33,421 nucleotides of DNA from Alphaproteobacteria bacterium. Its GTDB lineage: Bacteria; Pseudomonadota; Alphaproteobacteria; Sphingomonadales; Sphingomonadaceae. Location of the stretch: contig JAUHYZ010000024.1 of the NCBI GenBank assembly GCA_030426245.1, forward strand, positions 1 through 33,421, given 5' to 3'. Position 1 is the stretch's first letter; each line of letters starts with the position of its first letter. The translations under genes were made by a program, and so were the position numbers. Below the pieces are notes generated by a model. That model was given only the letters and a program-made list of their open reading frames with translations, searched no databases and had not been told where the DNA came from. Below are positions 1 to 8,318 of this stretch, piece by piece.

Positions 1-56
1 AGCGCTGCTTCGATCCGTTCGATATGGGCCTGCCCTTCGGCACGCATTATACTTGA
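1..56 (+). CDS. Possible C-terminal tail of a gene entering from the left (partial)
   Basis: One plus-strand frame, beginning at base 3, reads RCFDPFDMGLPFGTHYT and stops with TGA at 54-56. Its composition looks protein-like, and it would be convergent with the peroxiredoxin gene. Seventeen residues are too few to identify a family. A small hairpin (CCGC, three-base loop, GCGG at 77-87) lies between the two stop codons and could contribute to termination, but it has no T-run. The call rests only on an open frame and plausible composition. Confidence 0.25.
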   Translation, partial: RCFDPFDMGLPFGTHYT

Positions 57-123
57 TCTCCGCTGTTTATTGCGGCCCGCTTAGCGGAAGGCTGTCGATT
101 GTAAAGGAGTGGCGCCTTGCCGG

Positions 124-663
124 TTAGGAGCCCTTGAGCTGCTTCACCTTGGCCAAAGTCAGGCTCACATGGTTGCGCCAATCGCGCTCCGAATGAGACA
201 GCAATATCTCGCCGTCCTGACCGATCACGTAGCTTGTCCGGTCGGTCAGAGCCTGACCGTTGAACTCCATCGCCACGTCATAGGCATCGATAACCGCCGG
301 GCTGGCGGTCGCAACGGGGAACTTGCCCGCGCATTCCTTGACCGAGAACTGCTTGAGCTCCGGCAGCGTATCGGCTGACATGCCGATCACCTGCGCTCCT
401 GCAGCCTCGAACGCTCCGATCTGCTGGGCAAAGGCATTGGCTTCAGCGCTGCAACCCGGCGTAAAGGCCTTGGGGAAGAAATAGAGCACGACCGGCCCTT
501 TCTTCAGCGCGTTTTGCAGATCGAAGGCATATTCCTTGCCCGCAAGCGCACCCTTGGCCGTGAACGCTGGTGCCTGGGCGCCCACCGGCAATTCCGCCTG
601 GGCGGCCGTGGCAGTGCCGAGAAGAACCGCCGCAAATGCGGCAAGCTTGCTGAACCTGGTCAT
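124..663 (-). CDS. Secreted thioredoxin-dependent peroxiredoxin (BCP/PrxQ-like)
   Basis: A 179-residue AhpC/TSA-fold peroxiredoxin expected to reduce peroxides with a catalytic thiol. Residues 1-23 form a typical signal peptide ending in AQA, so the enzyme is probably periplasmic. The peroxidatic cysteine is C71 in FTPGCSAEA. The residue five positions on, which is the resolving Cys in many BCP proteins, is not a cysteine here. The only other cysteine is C111 (VKECAGKF), which is therefore the likely resolving residue if this is a 2-Cys enzyme. An in-frame ATG at 669 also exists. I prefer 663 because GGGAG lies eight bases upstream of it and only two bases from 669. The gene follows the PBP1A stop by about 35 bases on the same strand, so cotranscription is likely. 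Confidence 0.85.
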   Translation of the reverse strand: MTRFSKLAAFAAVLLGTATAAQAELPVGAQAPAFTAKGALAGKEYAFDLQNALKKGPVVLYFFPKAFTPGCSAEANAFAQQIGAFEAAGAQVIGMSADTLPELKQFSVKECAGKFPVATASPAVIDAYDVAMEFNGQALTDRTSYVIGQDGEILLSHSERDWRNHVSLTLAKVKQLKGS

Positions 664-700
664 TGTCATATCTCCCAAAGCGGCAGGCCGCGAACCGCGA

Positions 701-3241
701 TCAATAAAGGCCGCCCTGCTCTTCTGCAAAGTTTTCCGGTACGCCGGTGCCCGCATCGCCATCGGCATCGCGGCCATTCAGGCCCAATTGGCGACGTCTG
801 AGCTGCATGATGACCATATCGCGCAGCTGATCGACTTCATCTTGAAAAGCAGCCCGGCGCGGTTCCGTATCGGGCTTGAAAGCCTCCCAGATCACGTCGG
901 CCCGCGGCTCGTCGCTCGGCCATCCGCCGAAAACCCGGGTGCCCGTTCGGCGGTCGATCCGCACCATCCGGATGCCTGCAGGTGCAAGGAACGGCCGCCC
1001 GCTCCAGCGGTCCCGGCTATCCTTCACGAATTGCTTGAAGATCGGCGCGGCCAGCGTGCCGCCCTGGGCATATCCGCCCAGATTGCGCGGCGCATCATAG
1101 CCCATATAGACGCCCGCCACGATGTCCGGCGAACCGCCGACGAACCACACATTGGTGGGGCCGCTGGTGGTGCCGGTCTTACCGAAAAGCGGGAAACCCA
1201 GATCCCGCAGAACCACTGCCGTGCCCCGCTGGACGACGCCAGTGAGCATGTGCACCACCTGGAACGCGGTTCTGGCATCCATTACCTGCCGCCCAGCCTG
1301 CCTGAAGCGCGGCATGGGCTTGCCGTCCCATTCATCCATGTTGCAGCCCGCGCATTCTCGTTCATCGGCCCTCCAGATCACCTTGCCCCGGCGATCCTGC
1401 ACGAAATCGATCATGGTCGGACTATGCTGACGCCCGTGATTGACGAGCGTGGAATAGGCATTGACCATCTTGAGTACGGTCGTGTCTCCCGAGCCGAGAG
1501 CAACGGCGGGAAATGGCTGATACTTGCCGATGCCCACCTGATCGATCGTCTTGACGACGTTCTGGATGCCTGAATCCATCGCGACATGGATCGTCATGAG
1601 GTTGCGGGACTGCTCCAGGCCCCAGCGCATCGTGTGTTCGCCCGTGCTGCCGCCGCTGAAATTGCGGAAGCATTTCTCGCCGAGCCTGGCCCCCTGGTAA
1701 TAACAATATTCACCGTCCAGAACCATCGAGGCAGGCGTCAGCCCCTGTTCCAGGCCGGTCGCATAGACAAAGGGCTTGATCGTCGAACCCGGCTGCCGCT
1801 CTGCCTGCGTCGCCCGGTTGAACGAACCCAGTCGGGGATCGAAACCGCCCTGCATCGCCAGCACGCGCCCGGTATTGGGGTCCTGCGCCAGAAAGCCGCC
1901 CGAAATCCCGGGCACGGTGCGCACCCGGTAGCCATTGCCCTGGGGCGAAACGGCTATCACATCCCCCGCCTTCAAACTGTCCGGCATGCCGCTGAGCGGC
2001 GCTTCCTTGCCGTCGGTAAAGCCGACTTTCGCACTGTCGCCAGAGCGCTCTGTGACCACGCCGATGCGCCAGTCTTCATAGCTGATCGAAAGGAACGAAC
2101 TCTGCAGCTGCCCCCGCCAGTTGCCCTCTTCCATCTTGATCGTCGCAATCGGGCCGGTCCAACCGCGATTGCCGTGATAGCGCATCAGGCCGGCGCGAAG
2201 CGCATCCGCGCCCGCTTTCTGCAATTCGGGATCGAGCGATGTGCGCACCCACAAACCGCCCGCATAGACGCTGTTGGGCCCGTCTTCCGCCTGCTCCCCG
2301 AATTTGTCGATCAGTTCGCGGCGAACCTCTTCCATGAAGTATCCCGCGTCCACCGTGCTGGGATCGGAGCGCTGCGAGACCAGCCCCAGGGGCTTGGCCT
2401 TCGCGCTTGCGGCTTCCTGCACCGAAATATAGTCGTTATCGACCATCTCATCGAGCACCCAGTTACGGCGTTCGATTGCGGCTTCCGTATAGCGCGCCCT
2501 GCCATAGCGTTCCGGCGCCTTGGGTAGGATTGCCAGGAATGCCGCTTCATGCAGCTCCAGATCGGCCACATCCTTGTCGAAATAGGCACGGCTGGCCGCC
2601 TGCACGCCGAAGCTGCGCCGGCCCAGGGGAATTTCGTTGAGATACAGCTCCAGGATCTGCTCCTTCGACAGCACACCCTCGATCTTGCGGGCGAGCAGCA
2701 TTTCCTTGAGCTTGCGGGCGATCGAATATTCGTCGCCCACAAGGATGTTCTTGGCCACCTGCTGCGTGATCGTGGAGCCGCCCCTGGCGCGTTCCCCGGT
2801 GCCGATCTTGGTCACATAATCGACCACGGCGCCGGCGAAACCGGTGATGTCCACACCGCCATGGGACCAGAAGGTCTTGTCCTCTGCGGAAAGATAGGCG
2901 TTGATCAAAAGCTCCGGAAAATCGCGGAATTGCAGCTGCACCCGCCGTTCCCGGGCATAGGAATCGACGATCTCACCATCTACGCCGCGCACCATGGTGG
3001 GCAATGGCGGCTCGTATTCCAGCAACATTTCCGCATCGGGCATATTGCGGGCCAGGACCAGCCAGGCCGACCAATAGATCAGAATGCCGAAGCCCAATGT
3101 CATCGTCGCCCAGCGGAACGGCTTGTTGCCGCGCCAGTTCTGCCCGAACCAGGCAAACAGGCCCTTGGCCTCGCGCCTTATCCTGTAATGGATGGGCTCC
3201 GCGCCCGGTTGCTCAGTATCGCTCATTGTGAAATGGCTCAT
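701..3241 (-). CDS. mrcA: Penicillin-binding protein 1A, bifunctional peptidoglycan synthase
   Basis: Class A PBP of 846 residues that polymerises and cross-links peptidoglycan in the periplasm. It has a cytoplasmic N-terminus and one membrane anchor at about residues 45-65. The glycosyltransferase domain (about 85-260) has the catalytic Glu at 120 in AEDKTFWSHGG, GGSTITQQ at 154-161 and the KEQILELYLN motif. The transpeptidase domain carries STIK (active Ser486), SRN (545-547) and KTGTTS (688-693). An OB-like segment between the domains (about 360-450) is usual for the PBP1A type. An ATG at 3226 (MSDTEQPG) is an equally possible start, as neither site has a strong ribosome-binding site. The gene follows the AmiC-type amidase by 47 bases and precedes the peroxiredoxin, which suggests a small envelope operon. 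Confidence 0.95.
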   Translation of the reverse strand: MSHFTMSDTEQPGAEPIHYRIRREAKGLFAWFGQNWRGNKPFRWATMTLGFGILIYWSAWLVLARNMPDAEMLLEYEPPLPTMVRGVDGEIVDSYARERRVQLQFRDFPELLINAYLSAEDKTFWSHGGVDITGFAGAVVDYVTKIGTGERARGGSTITQQVAKNILVGDEYSIARKLKEMLLARKIEGVLSKEQILELYLNEIPLGRRSFGVQAASRAYFDKDVADLELHEAAFLAILPKAPERYGRARYTEAAIERRNWVLDEMVDNDYISVQEAASAKAKPLGLVSQRSDPSTVDAGYFMEEVRRELIDKFGEQAEDGPNSVYAGGLWVRTSLDPELQKAGADALRAGLMRYHGNRGWTGPIATIKMEEGNWRGQLQSSFLSISYEDWRIGVVTERSGDSAKVGFTDGKEAPLSGMPDSLKAGDVIAVSPQGNGYRVRTVPGISGGFLAQDPNTGRVLAMQGGFDPRLGSFNRATQAERQPGSTIKPFVYATGLEQGLTPASMVLDGEYCYYQGARLGEKCFRNFSGGSTGEHTMRWGLEQSRNLMTIHVAMDSGIQNVVKTIDQVGIGKYQPFPAVALGSGDTTVLKMVNAYSTLVNHGRQHSPTMIDFVQDRRGKVIWRADERECAGCNMDEWDGKPMPRFRQAGRQVMDARTAFQVVHMLTGVVQRGTAVVLRDLGFPLFGKTGTTSGPTNVWFVGGSPDIVAGVYMGYDAPRNLGGYAQGGTLAAPIFKQFVKDSRDRWSGRPFLAPAGIRMVRIDRRTGTRVFGGWPSDEPRADVIWEAFKPDTEPRRAAFQDEVDQLRDMVIMQLRRRQLGLNGRDADGDAGTGVPENFAEEQGGLY

Positions 3242-3288
3242 AGCACGCCAGTTTTGCCGAGCGCCAGATGGAAGCGCCTATCCGGCCC

Positions 3289-4158
3289 CTATCCAGCATT
3301 GCGTGCGAAATAGACGCGGATGGCGCGTTCCAGCGATGTAGCGAAGGCTTCGCGCCCTTCCGGCGATGCCAGGCGCTCCGCTTCGTCCTTGTTGGATATA
3401 TAACCCGCTTCGAACAATACGGAAGGGACATCGGGCGCGCGCAGCACCACCAGCGCGGCCGAACGCAGCGGCTCGTCCCTGAATTCCAGCGCATCGCGCC
3501 CTTCGCGAACGATCAGCTGCGCAAATTCCGCCGCTTCTTCCTGCGCATGGCGCTGGGAGAGGTCGAGCAGGATGGCGTTCACGGTGTCGCTCTGCCCTGA
3601 AAGCGCGATACCGTTCACCTCGTCCGCCGCATTTTCGCGGTTGGCGAGAGCGGCCGCCGCCCGGTCGGACGCCTTTTCGGACAGGGTATAGACGGACGCG
3701 CCGTTAACGCCTGCCAATTCATCGCCTGCGGAATCGGCATGAACGGAAAGAAACAGTTCGGCCCCCAGGCGGCGCGCAATATCGCTGCGTTCCTGCAAGG
3801 CCAGAAAGGAATCGTCGCTGCGCGTCAGCGCCACGCGGATGCCGCCTTCGCTCAGCAGCCTGTCGCGCAGGGCCAGCACCAGGTCCAGCGCGATACGCTT
3901 TTCCTTGAAGCCCTCCCCCGTCGCGCCGGGATCGTATCCGCCATGCCCGGCATCGATTACCACCAGCGGACGGCTGGCATCCTGCGGCCCCTCGATCGGT
4001 GGAAGCCCGACCAGGCGCCCGGCATCGGGCAATTCGATCCGCACGACATAGGAACGGCCCAGATGCGGCACAGGCAGCTTCAGGCCGAGCACATACAGCC
4101 CGGCCAGGATCGCAATCGGGCTGATTATGAGCAGCCAGATCTGTAAGCGTTGAGCCAT
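3289..4158 (-). CDS. amiC: N-acetylmuramoyl-L-alanine amidase (Amidase_3, AmiC-type)
   Basis: A 289-residue zinc amidase that removes stem peptides from MurNAc, normally during daughter-cell separation. An N-terminal hydrophobic segment (residues about 5-27) anchors or exports it. The catalytic domain starts near residue 65. The zinc and catalytic residues are visible as H72 (IDAGHGG), E86 (GFKEKR), H140 (SVHAD) and E250 (FEAGYISN). There is no N-terminal AMIN targeting domain like that of E. coli AmiC, so the symbol only indicates the family. Its position just upstream of the PBP1A gene and divergent from rne matches an order I recall from alphaproteobacteria (established pattern, not searched here). 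Confidence 0.92.
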   Translation of the reverse strand: MAQRLQIWLLIISPIAILAGLYVLGLKLPVPHLGRSYVVRIELPDAGRLVGLPPIEGPQDASRPLVVIDAGHGGYDPGATGEGFKEKRIALDLVLALRDRLLSEGGIRVALTRSDDSFLALQERSDIARRLGAELFLSVHADSAGDELAGVNGASVYTLSEKASDRAAAALANRENAADEVNGIALSGQSDTVNAILLDLSQRHAQEEAAEFAQLIVREGRDALEFRDEPLRSAALVVLRAPDVPSVLFEAGYISNKDEAERLASPEGREAFATSLERAIRVYFARNAG

Positions 4159-4236
4159 GGCAGGAATGGAATGGTGGAGCTTTGAGGATAGCGCAAGGCA
4201 AGGATCATGCGAAATTTACCTTTATGCGCAATATGG

Positions 4237-4265
4237 TTGCTCGCACTGGCGCCCGGTGCTAGCTA
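4237..4265 (+). promoter_or_regulatory. Candidate sigma70-type promoter for rne
   Basis: TTGCTC at 4237-4242 and TAGCTA at 4260-4265 are separated by exactly 17 bases, giving a predicted start near 4272. This is the best hexamer pair I see upstream of the structured leader. A transcript from here would have about 420 untranslated bases before the RNase E start, similar in scale to the long rne leader of E. coli. The match to consensus is moderate, and no transcription data support it. Confidence 0.4.
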
Positions 4266-4271
4266 GATGAA

Positions 4272-4693
4272 ACCGGGCAGGCCTGCCCAGGACGATCTCT
4301 CTAACCACATGCGTCAGCCCTTGCGGGCAAGCAGTGAGAGAGTGAAACCATTGCAGTGCCCCGCCGGCTAATACCCGGAAATTCCACCAGGAACCCGGGA
4401 CGAATTACAGGTTGATGCCGAAATGAGAAGCCACCGCCACCAAGGACCGCCGCAGCCGTCAGGCCGCGTTGCGATGTCTCCGGGCGTGGCAGCGTGCCGT
4501 ATTTCGCCGCGCATTTTCGTTTCTGCAGACACATTCCGCATTGCCTGCCGGCAATCGCTTGCAGGCATATTCCCAAATTATATCGGCCAGACGGGTTCGT
4601 TCCCGGCTGATGCCGAACCTATCGCAAACAATCGCGCCCGCTACACGCCACCTTGCATGGTGGCCGAGTACCGGCGCGTTCGGAGAAATATCA
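4272..4693 (+). promoter_or_regulatory. Long hairpin-rich 5' leader of RNase E mRNA
   Basis: This 420-base stretch has no convincing gene but several predicted stem-loops. They are a perfect 14-base palindrome at 4275-4288; a long-range stem 4297-4302 with 4337-4342 enclosing GCCC-TTGC-GGGC at 4317-4328; an interrupted hairpin 4374-4399 (CCCGG with CCGGG, and inside it TTCC with GGAA); two mutually exclusive stems at 4541-4554 and 4542-4548/4561-4567; GGTTCG 4594-4599 with CGAACC 4614-4619; and CCACC 4648-4652 with GGTGG 4659-4663. In E. coli the rne leader is the site of autoregulation, where RNase E cleaves its own message. A similar role is inferred here from length, position and structure. 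The helices were found by eye without folding software. Confidence 0.5.
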
Positions 4694-7465
4694 ATGGCAA
4701 CGCGCATGCTTATCGATGCGCGCCACCCGGAAGAAACACGGGTGGCGGTGGTCAAAGGCAACCGTATTGAAGAGTTCGATTTTGAATCTGCCGAACACAA
4801 GCAGATCAAAGGTAATATCTATCTAGCCAAGGTTACTCGCGTAGAGCCGTCGCTTCAGGCGGCCTTCGTCGATTTCGGCGGCAACCGGCACGGGTTCCTG
4901 GCCTTCAGCGAGATCCACCCGGATTATTACCAGATCCCGAAGGAAGACCGCGAGGCGCTGCTGGCCGAAGAGGCTGCCGCGGCCGAGGAAGAGGCCGCCC
5001 TGCGCGCCGAAGAGGACGACGACGAAGACGATCGTCCCGATGAGGACGAAGGCTCCGAAGCGTTCGCTGAAGAGATGGCCGGTGACGGCCTCGAGGAAAT
5101 CGACACGTCCGAGAAGGACGATGTCGCCACGATCGACGGCGGCGCAATCGAAAGCGGCGACGATTCTTCTGACGACGACGATGACGGCGACCAGTCCGAT
5201 GACGGACAGGACGATGAAACGTCCGAAGATGGCGAAGACGAAGGCCGCCCGCGCCGAGGCCGTGGCCGCGGACGCCGCCAGGGCCGCGCACGGACCAAGA
5301 AGGTGGACGAAGTGCGCGCCCGCCGCATGGCGCTTCGCCGCCGCTACAAGATCCAGGATGTCATTCATCGCCGCCAGGTTCTGCTGGTCCAGGTGGTGAA
5401 GGAAGAACGCGGCAATAAGGGCGCCGCGCTGACGACCTATCTCAGCCTGGCCGGCCGCTATTGCGTGCTGATGCCCAATTCGACGCATGGCGGCGGGATT
5501 TCCCGCAAGATTTCCAACGCGTCTGACCGCAAGCGGCTGAAACAGATCGTCTCCGAAATGAAGCTGCCCAAAACGATGGGCTGCATCGTTCGGACTGCCG
5601 GGCTCCAGCGCACCAAGACAGAAATCAAGCGCGATTTCGACTATCTTGCGCGCCTGTGGGACGAAATCCGGGAAAACACGCTGGGATCGACCGCGCCCAC
5701 GCTGGTCCATTCCGACAGCGATCTCATCAAACGCGCGATCCGCGATATCTACAACCGCGATATCGAGGAAGTGATCGTGGAAGGCGAAGTCGGCTTCAAG
5801 GCGGCGCGCCAGTTCATGAAACTGCTGATGCCCAGCCATGCGCGGAGGGTGAAGGCCTATTCGGATCCGGTGCCGCTGTTCCAGCGCTATGGCGCGGAAG
5901 ATCAGCTTTCGGCCATGTACGATCCGGTCGTGCAGCTCAAATCGGGCGGCTATCTGGTGATCAACCCTACCGAGGCGCTGGTTTCCATCGACATCAACTC
6001 CGGCCGCTCCACCAAGGAGCACGGGATCGAACAGACCGCGCTCGCCACCAATCAGGAGGCCGCGCGCGAAATCGCCCGCCAGTTGCGCCTGCGCGACATG
6101 GCTGGTCTGGTCGTGATCGACTTCATCGACATGGAGCACAACTCCAATGTCCGGAAGATCGAACGGGCGATGAAAGATGCCCTGAAGAACGACCGCGCAA
6201 GAATCCAGGTCGGCAGGATATCCAGCTTCGGTCTGATGGAAATGAGCCGCCAGCGTCTGCGTACCGGTGTGCTGGAGGCGACCACGCGCTCCTGCCCGCA
6301 TTGCGACGGCACAGGCCTGGTCCGCACCGCTTCCAGCGCCGGACTGACCGCGCTGCGCGTGATCGAGGACGAAGCCGCAAAGGGCAAGGGCACGCAGATC
6401 ACGCTCTATGCCAGCACCGAAGCGGCGGTCTATCTGCTGAACGCCAAGCGCAACGATTTGCTCGAGATCGAGCAGCGTTATGGCGTGACCGTGCAGATCG
6501 TGCCGGAAGGCGAGGATGAAGGCGCCAAGATGCGGGTGACGAGCGGTGGCCCGCGCCCTTCATCGACGCCGAAATTCGATCCGATCGTCGATGAAGACGA
6601 GGATGAAGAGGAAACGGAAGCGGAAGCTTTCTCCGGCGACGAGGAAGACGAAGACGGCGAACCTCGCAAGAAGCGCCGCCGCCGCCGCCGCGGGGGCCGC
6701 GGCCGCAAGCGCCGCGATGACGACGGCGCGGATGCCGAGGATTCCGATTCCTCCGAAGAGGAAGACTCCGAGCAGCAGGCATCCGACGACAATTCCGACG
6801 ATGATGGCGAACCGCGCAAGAAACGCCGCCGCCGCGGCGGAAGGCGCCGCAAACGGCGTGACGACGGCGAGAATGCCGCGTCGCAAGGCGACGAGGATAG
6901 CGGCGAAACGGCTGACGACACGTCCGAGCCTGCCGCCGAGGAAAGCCCGGTAGAGGCGCAAGACTCGGAGCAGGCGGCCGACGCAACGGCTACTGCCGAG
7001 ACGGAAGCGGAACCGGAAGCCGAAGAAAAGCCCAAGCCGAAACGCCGCACGCGCAAGAAGCCTGCGGCAAAGGCCGATACGGAATCGGGAACGGAAACCG
7101 AAGCGCCTCAGACCGAAGCAGCCGCAGAAGAAGCGGCAGCCGAGGAAAAGCCCAAGCCGAAGCGCCGCACCCGCAAGAAGGCCGATACCGAGGCAGCCAG
7201 CGAAGAAGCCAAGCCGGAAGACGCGAAGGCCGATGGCGCCGCCGAAGAGGCCGAACCTGCTCCCAAGCCCAAGCGCACCAGGCGCAAGAAGGCGGAAACC
7301 GCCGAAGAAAAGCCTGCCGAGCCCGCCAAGGAAGAGGCGAGCGAAGCAAGCGATGAAAGCAACGCCGATTCATCGGAGCCCGTCGTCACAGTCGTTTCGG
7401 GCGATGACGAAGCACCGGCGGGCGCGCCCCGCCGCGGCTGGTGGCAGCGCACCTTCGGCGAGTAA
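4694..7465 (+). CDS. rne: Ribonuclease E/G family endoribonuclease with long disordered scaffold tail
   Basis: A 923-residue endoribonuclease for mRNA decay and rRNA processing. The start MATRMLIDARHP is chosen because GGAG precedes this ATG at proper spacing and the protein begins as the family does. The open frame itself extends further upstream. The S1-domain region (about 35-235) is split by a highly acidic insertion (about 90-185) that ends in an arginine-rich patch at 185-202. Catalytic metal ligands are D433 (SIDINSGRSTK) and D476 (VVIDFIDME). The Zn-link cysteines are C534 and C537 (CPHCDGTG). From about residue 620 the protein is low-complexity, alternating acidic runs with Arg- and Lys-rich blocks, including KPKPKRRTRKK twice. 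It closes with PRRGWWQRTFGE. The tail probably binds RNA and degradosome partners (family knowledge). Confidence 0.96.
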   Translation: MATRMLIDARHPEETRVAVVKGNRIEEFDFESAEHKQIKGNIYLAKVTRVEPSLQAAFVDFGGNRHGFLAFSEIHPDYYQIPKEDREALLAEEAAAAEEEAALRAEEDDDEDDRPDEDEGSEAFAEEMAGDGLEEIDTSEKDDVATIDGGAIESGDDSSDDDDDGDQSDDGQDDETSEDGEDEGRPRRGRGRGRRQGRARTKKVDEVRARRMALRRRYKIQDVIHRRQVLLVQVVKEERGNKGAALTTYLSLAGRYCVLMPNSTHGGGISRKISNASDRKRLKQIVSEMKLPKTMGCIVRTAGLQRTKTEIKRDFDYLARLWDEIRENTLGSTAPTLVHSDSDLIKRAIRDIYNRDIEEVIVEGEVGFKAARQFMKLLMPSHARRVKAYSDPVPLFQRYGAEDQLSAMYDPVVQLKSGGYLVINPTEALVSIDINSGRSTKEHGIEQTALATNQEAAREIARQLRLRDMAGLVVIDFIDMEHNSNVRKIERAMKDALKNDRARIQVGRISSFGLMEMSRQRLRTGVLEATTRSCPHCDGTGLVRTASSAGLTALRVIEDEAAKGKGTQITLYASTEAAVYLLNAKRNDLLEIEQRYGVTVQIVPEGEDEGAKMRVTSGGPRPSSTPKFDPIVDEDEDEEETEAEAFSGDEEDEDGEPRKKRRRRRRGGRGRKRRDDDGADAEDSDSSEEEDSEQQASDDNSDDDGEPRKKRRRRGGRRRKRRDDGENAASQGDEDSGETADDTSEPAAEESPVEAQDSEQAADATATAETEAEPEAEEKPKPKRRTRKKPAAKADTESGTETEAPQTEAAAEEAAAEEKPKPKRRTRKKADTEAASEEAKPEDAKADGAAEEAEPAPKPKRTRRKKAETAEEKPAEPAKEEASEASDESNADSSEPVVTVVSGDDEAPAGAPRRGWWQRTFGE

Positions 7466-7498
7466 TGCTGGCGGCGAGTAATCCCGGCGGCGAATAAT
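7457..7498 (+). repeat. Three 16-base tandem units spanning the rne stop codon
   Basis: GGCGAGTAAT at 7457-7466 and 7473-7482, and GGCGAATAAT at 7489-7498, recur with a strict 16-base period. The first unit contains the real stop codon of rne, so each later copy carries a duplicated Gly-Glu-stop segment in another frame. Because 16 is not a multiple of three, stop codons appear in all three frames. This looks like replication slippage at the gene end. Confidence 0.75.
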
Positions 7499-7508
7499 CC
7501 GGATAGGG

Positions 7509-7554
7509 CCGGCAGCGTTCGGGCGGACTGCGAAAGTTCCGCCTTCGCTGCCGG
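7509..7554. terminator. Bidirectional terminator hairpin between rne and the methyltransferase
   Basis: CCGGCAGCG at 7509-7517 pairs perfectly with CGCTGCCGG at 7546-7554. Inside it GGCGGACT pairs with AGTTCCGCC with one bulge, giving a long stem closed by a small loop. It sits between two convergent stop codons (7465 and 7563). There is only a short T-run on the plus side (CCCTTTATG), so termination strength is uncertain. Confidence 0.6.
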
Positions 7555-7562
7555 TCAGCCCT

Positions 7563-8198
7563 TTATGATCCGGCTTTGGTGGCCACGCCCCATTCCATGA
7601 AGGACGCCCAGCGGGGCATCTTGTCCATATATTTGTGGGACGTGCTTTCGATCGCGAAGCCATGTGCGCTCACGGCGGGCGCGACTTCGCGGGTCAGGTG
7701 GCAATTGCCCATCAGGCGCTTCCACACGGGTTCGATCCGCCGCTGCCATTTGGCCGGGCCGGGATCGGGCGCCTTGCCGTGTTCCAGAAACAGCAATTTG
7801 CCGCCCGGTTTCAGAATACGCCGCATTTCCTTCAGCACCTGCGCCTGATCGTCCACCGAGCATAGCGTATAGGTGCACACCACCGTATCGAAACTGTCGT
7901 CGCCAAAGGGAATATTCTCGCCCACGCCCTGGCGGATATCGGCCTCCCAGCCTTTCTCCCGCGCTGCGGAATTCGCATATTCCAGCAGCTTGCCGCCCGG
8001 ATCGATCCCGGAAAAGGACGTGACTTTCTGCGGATCGTAGAATTTCTGGTTCAGGCCGCCGCCCACGCCCAGTTCGAACACCTTGCCCTGGGCCAGCGGC
8101 ACGATGCCACCCCTGAGCTCGGTTATGTTGTCGCTGCCGCAGGCCATCTTGATGAACGGCGGAAGGATCGTCTCTTCATACCAGGACTTGATACCCAT
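7563..8198 (-). CDS. Class I SAM-dependent methyltransferase, METTL7-like
   Basis: A 211-residue Methyltransf_11-type enzyme. The SAM-binding motif I is FELGVGGGLN, followed by the acidic residue in SGIDPGG. Motif II is near FDTVVCTYTLCSV, and the post-II segment is LKPGGKLLFLEHG. The C-terminal part, EHGKAPDPG then W, P-W and NCHLTRE, resembles the EH...P-W...D-G-C-LTRE pattern of animal METTL7 proteins, which methylate thiols or lipids. That similarity is from memory and does not fix the substrate. The start MGIKSWYEE is preferred because GGAAG precedes it by seven bases. The open frame continues upstream without a better signal. It is transcribed divergently from sdhB and convergently with rne. 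Confidence 0.82.
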   Translation of the reverse strand: MGIKSWYEETILPPFIKMACGSDNITELRGGIVPLAQGKVFELGVGGGLNQKFYDPQKVTSFSGIDPGGKLLEYANSAAREKGWEADIRQGVGENIPFGDDSFDTVVCTYTLCSVDDQAQVLKEMRRILKPGGKLLFLEHGKAPDPGPAKWQRRIEPVWKRLMGNCHLTREVAPAVSAHGFAIESTSHKYMDKMPRWASFMEWGVATKAGS

Positions 8199-8318
8199 AA
8201 GGCGGCTTCCCCAAATCGCCCGGCAAGCATACGCCGATTGCGCGCAAAGGGAATGCCCGCGCACCAAACATCCGCGCAGTTACGGGTAAGGAATTTCCGA
8301 ATGTCAGGCGACCTGCCC

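Noticed and set aside
4251-4278. A seven-base stem GCCCGGT/ACCGGGC that could compete with the leader palindrome
   Set aside because: Its left arm lies in the spacer of the candidate promoter, upstream of the predicted transcription start, so it would not be in the RNA if that promoter is right.
4823-6301. A 492-residue minus-strand open frame inside rne
   Set aside because: It is the mirror of the RNase E coding sequence in GC-rich DNA, with no recognisable domain or start signal.
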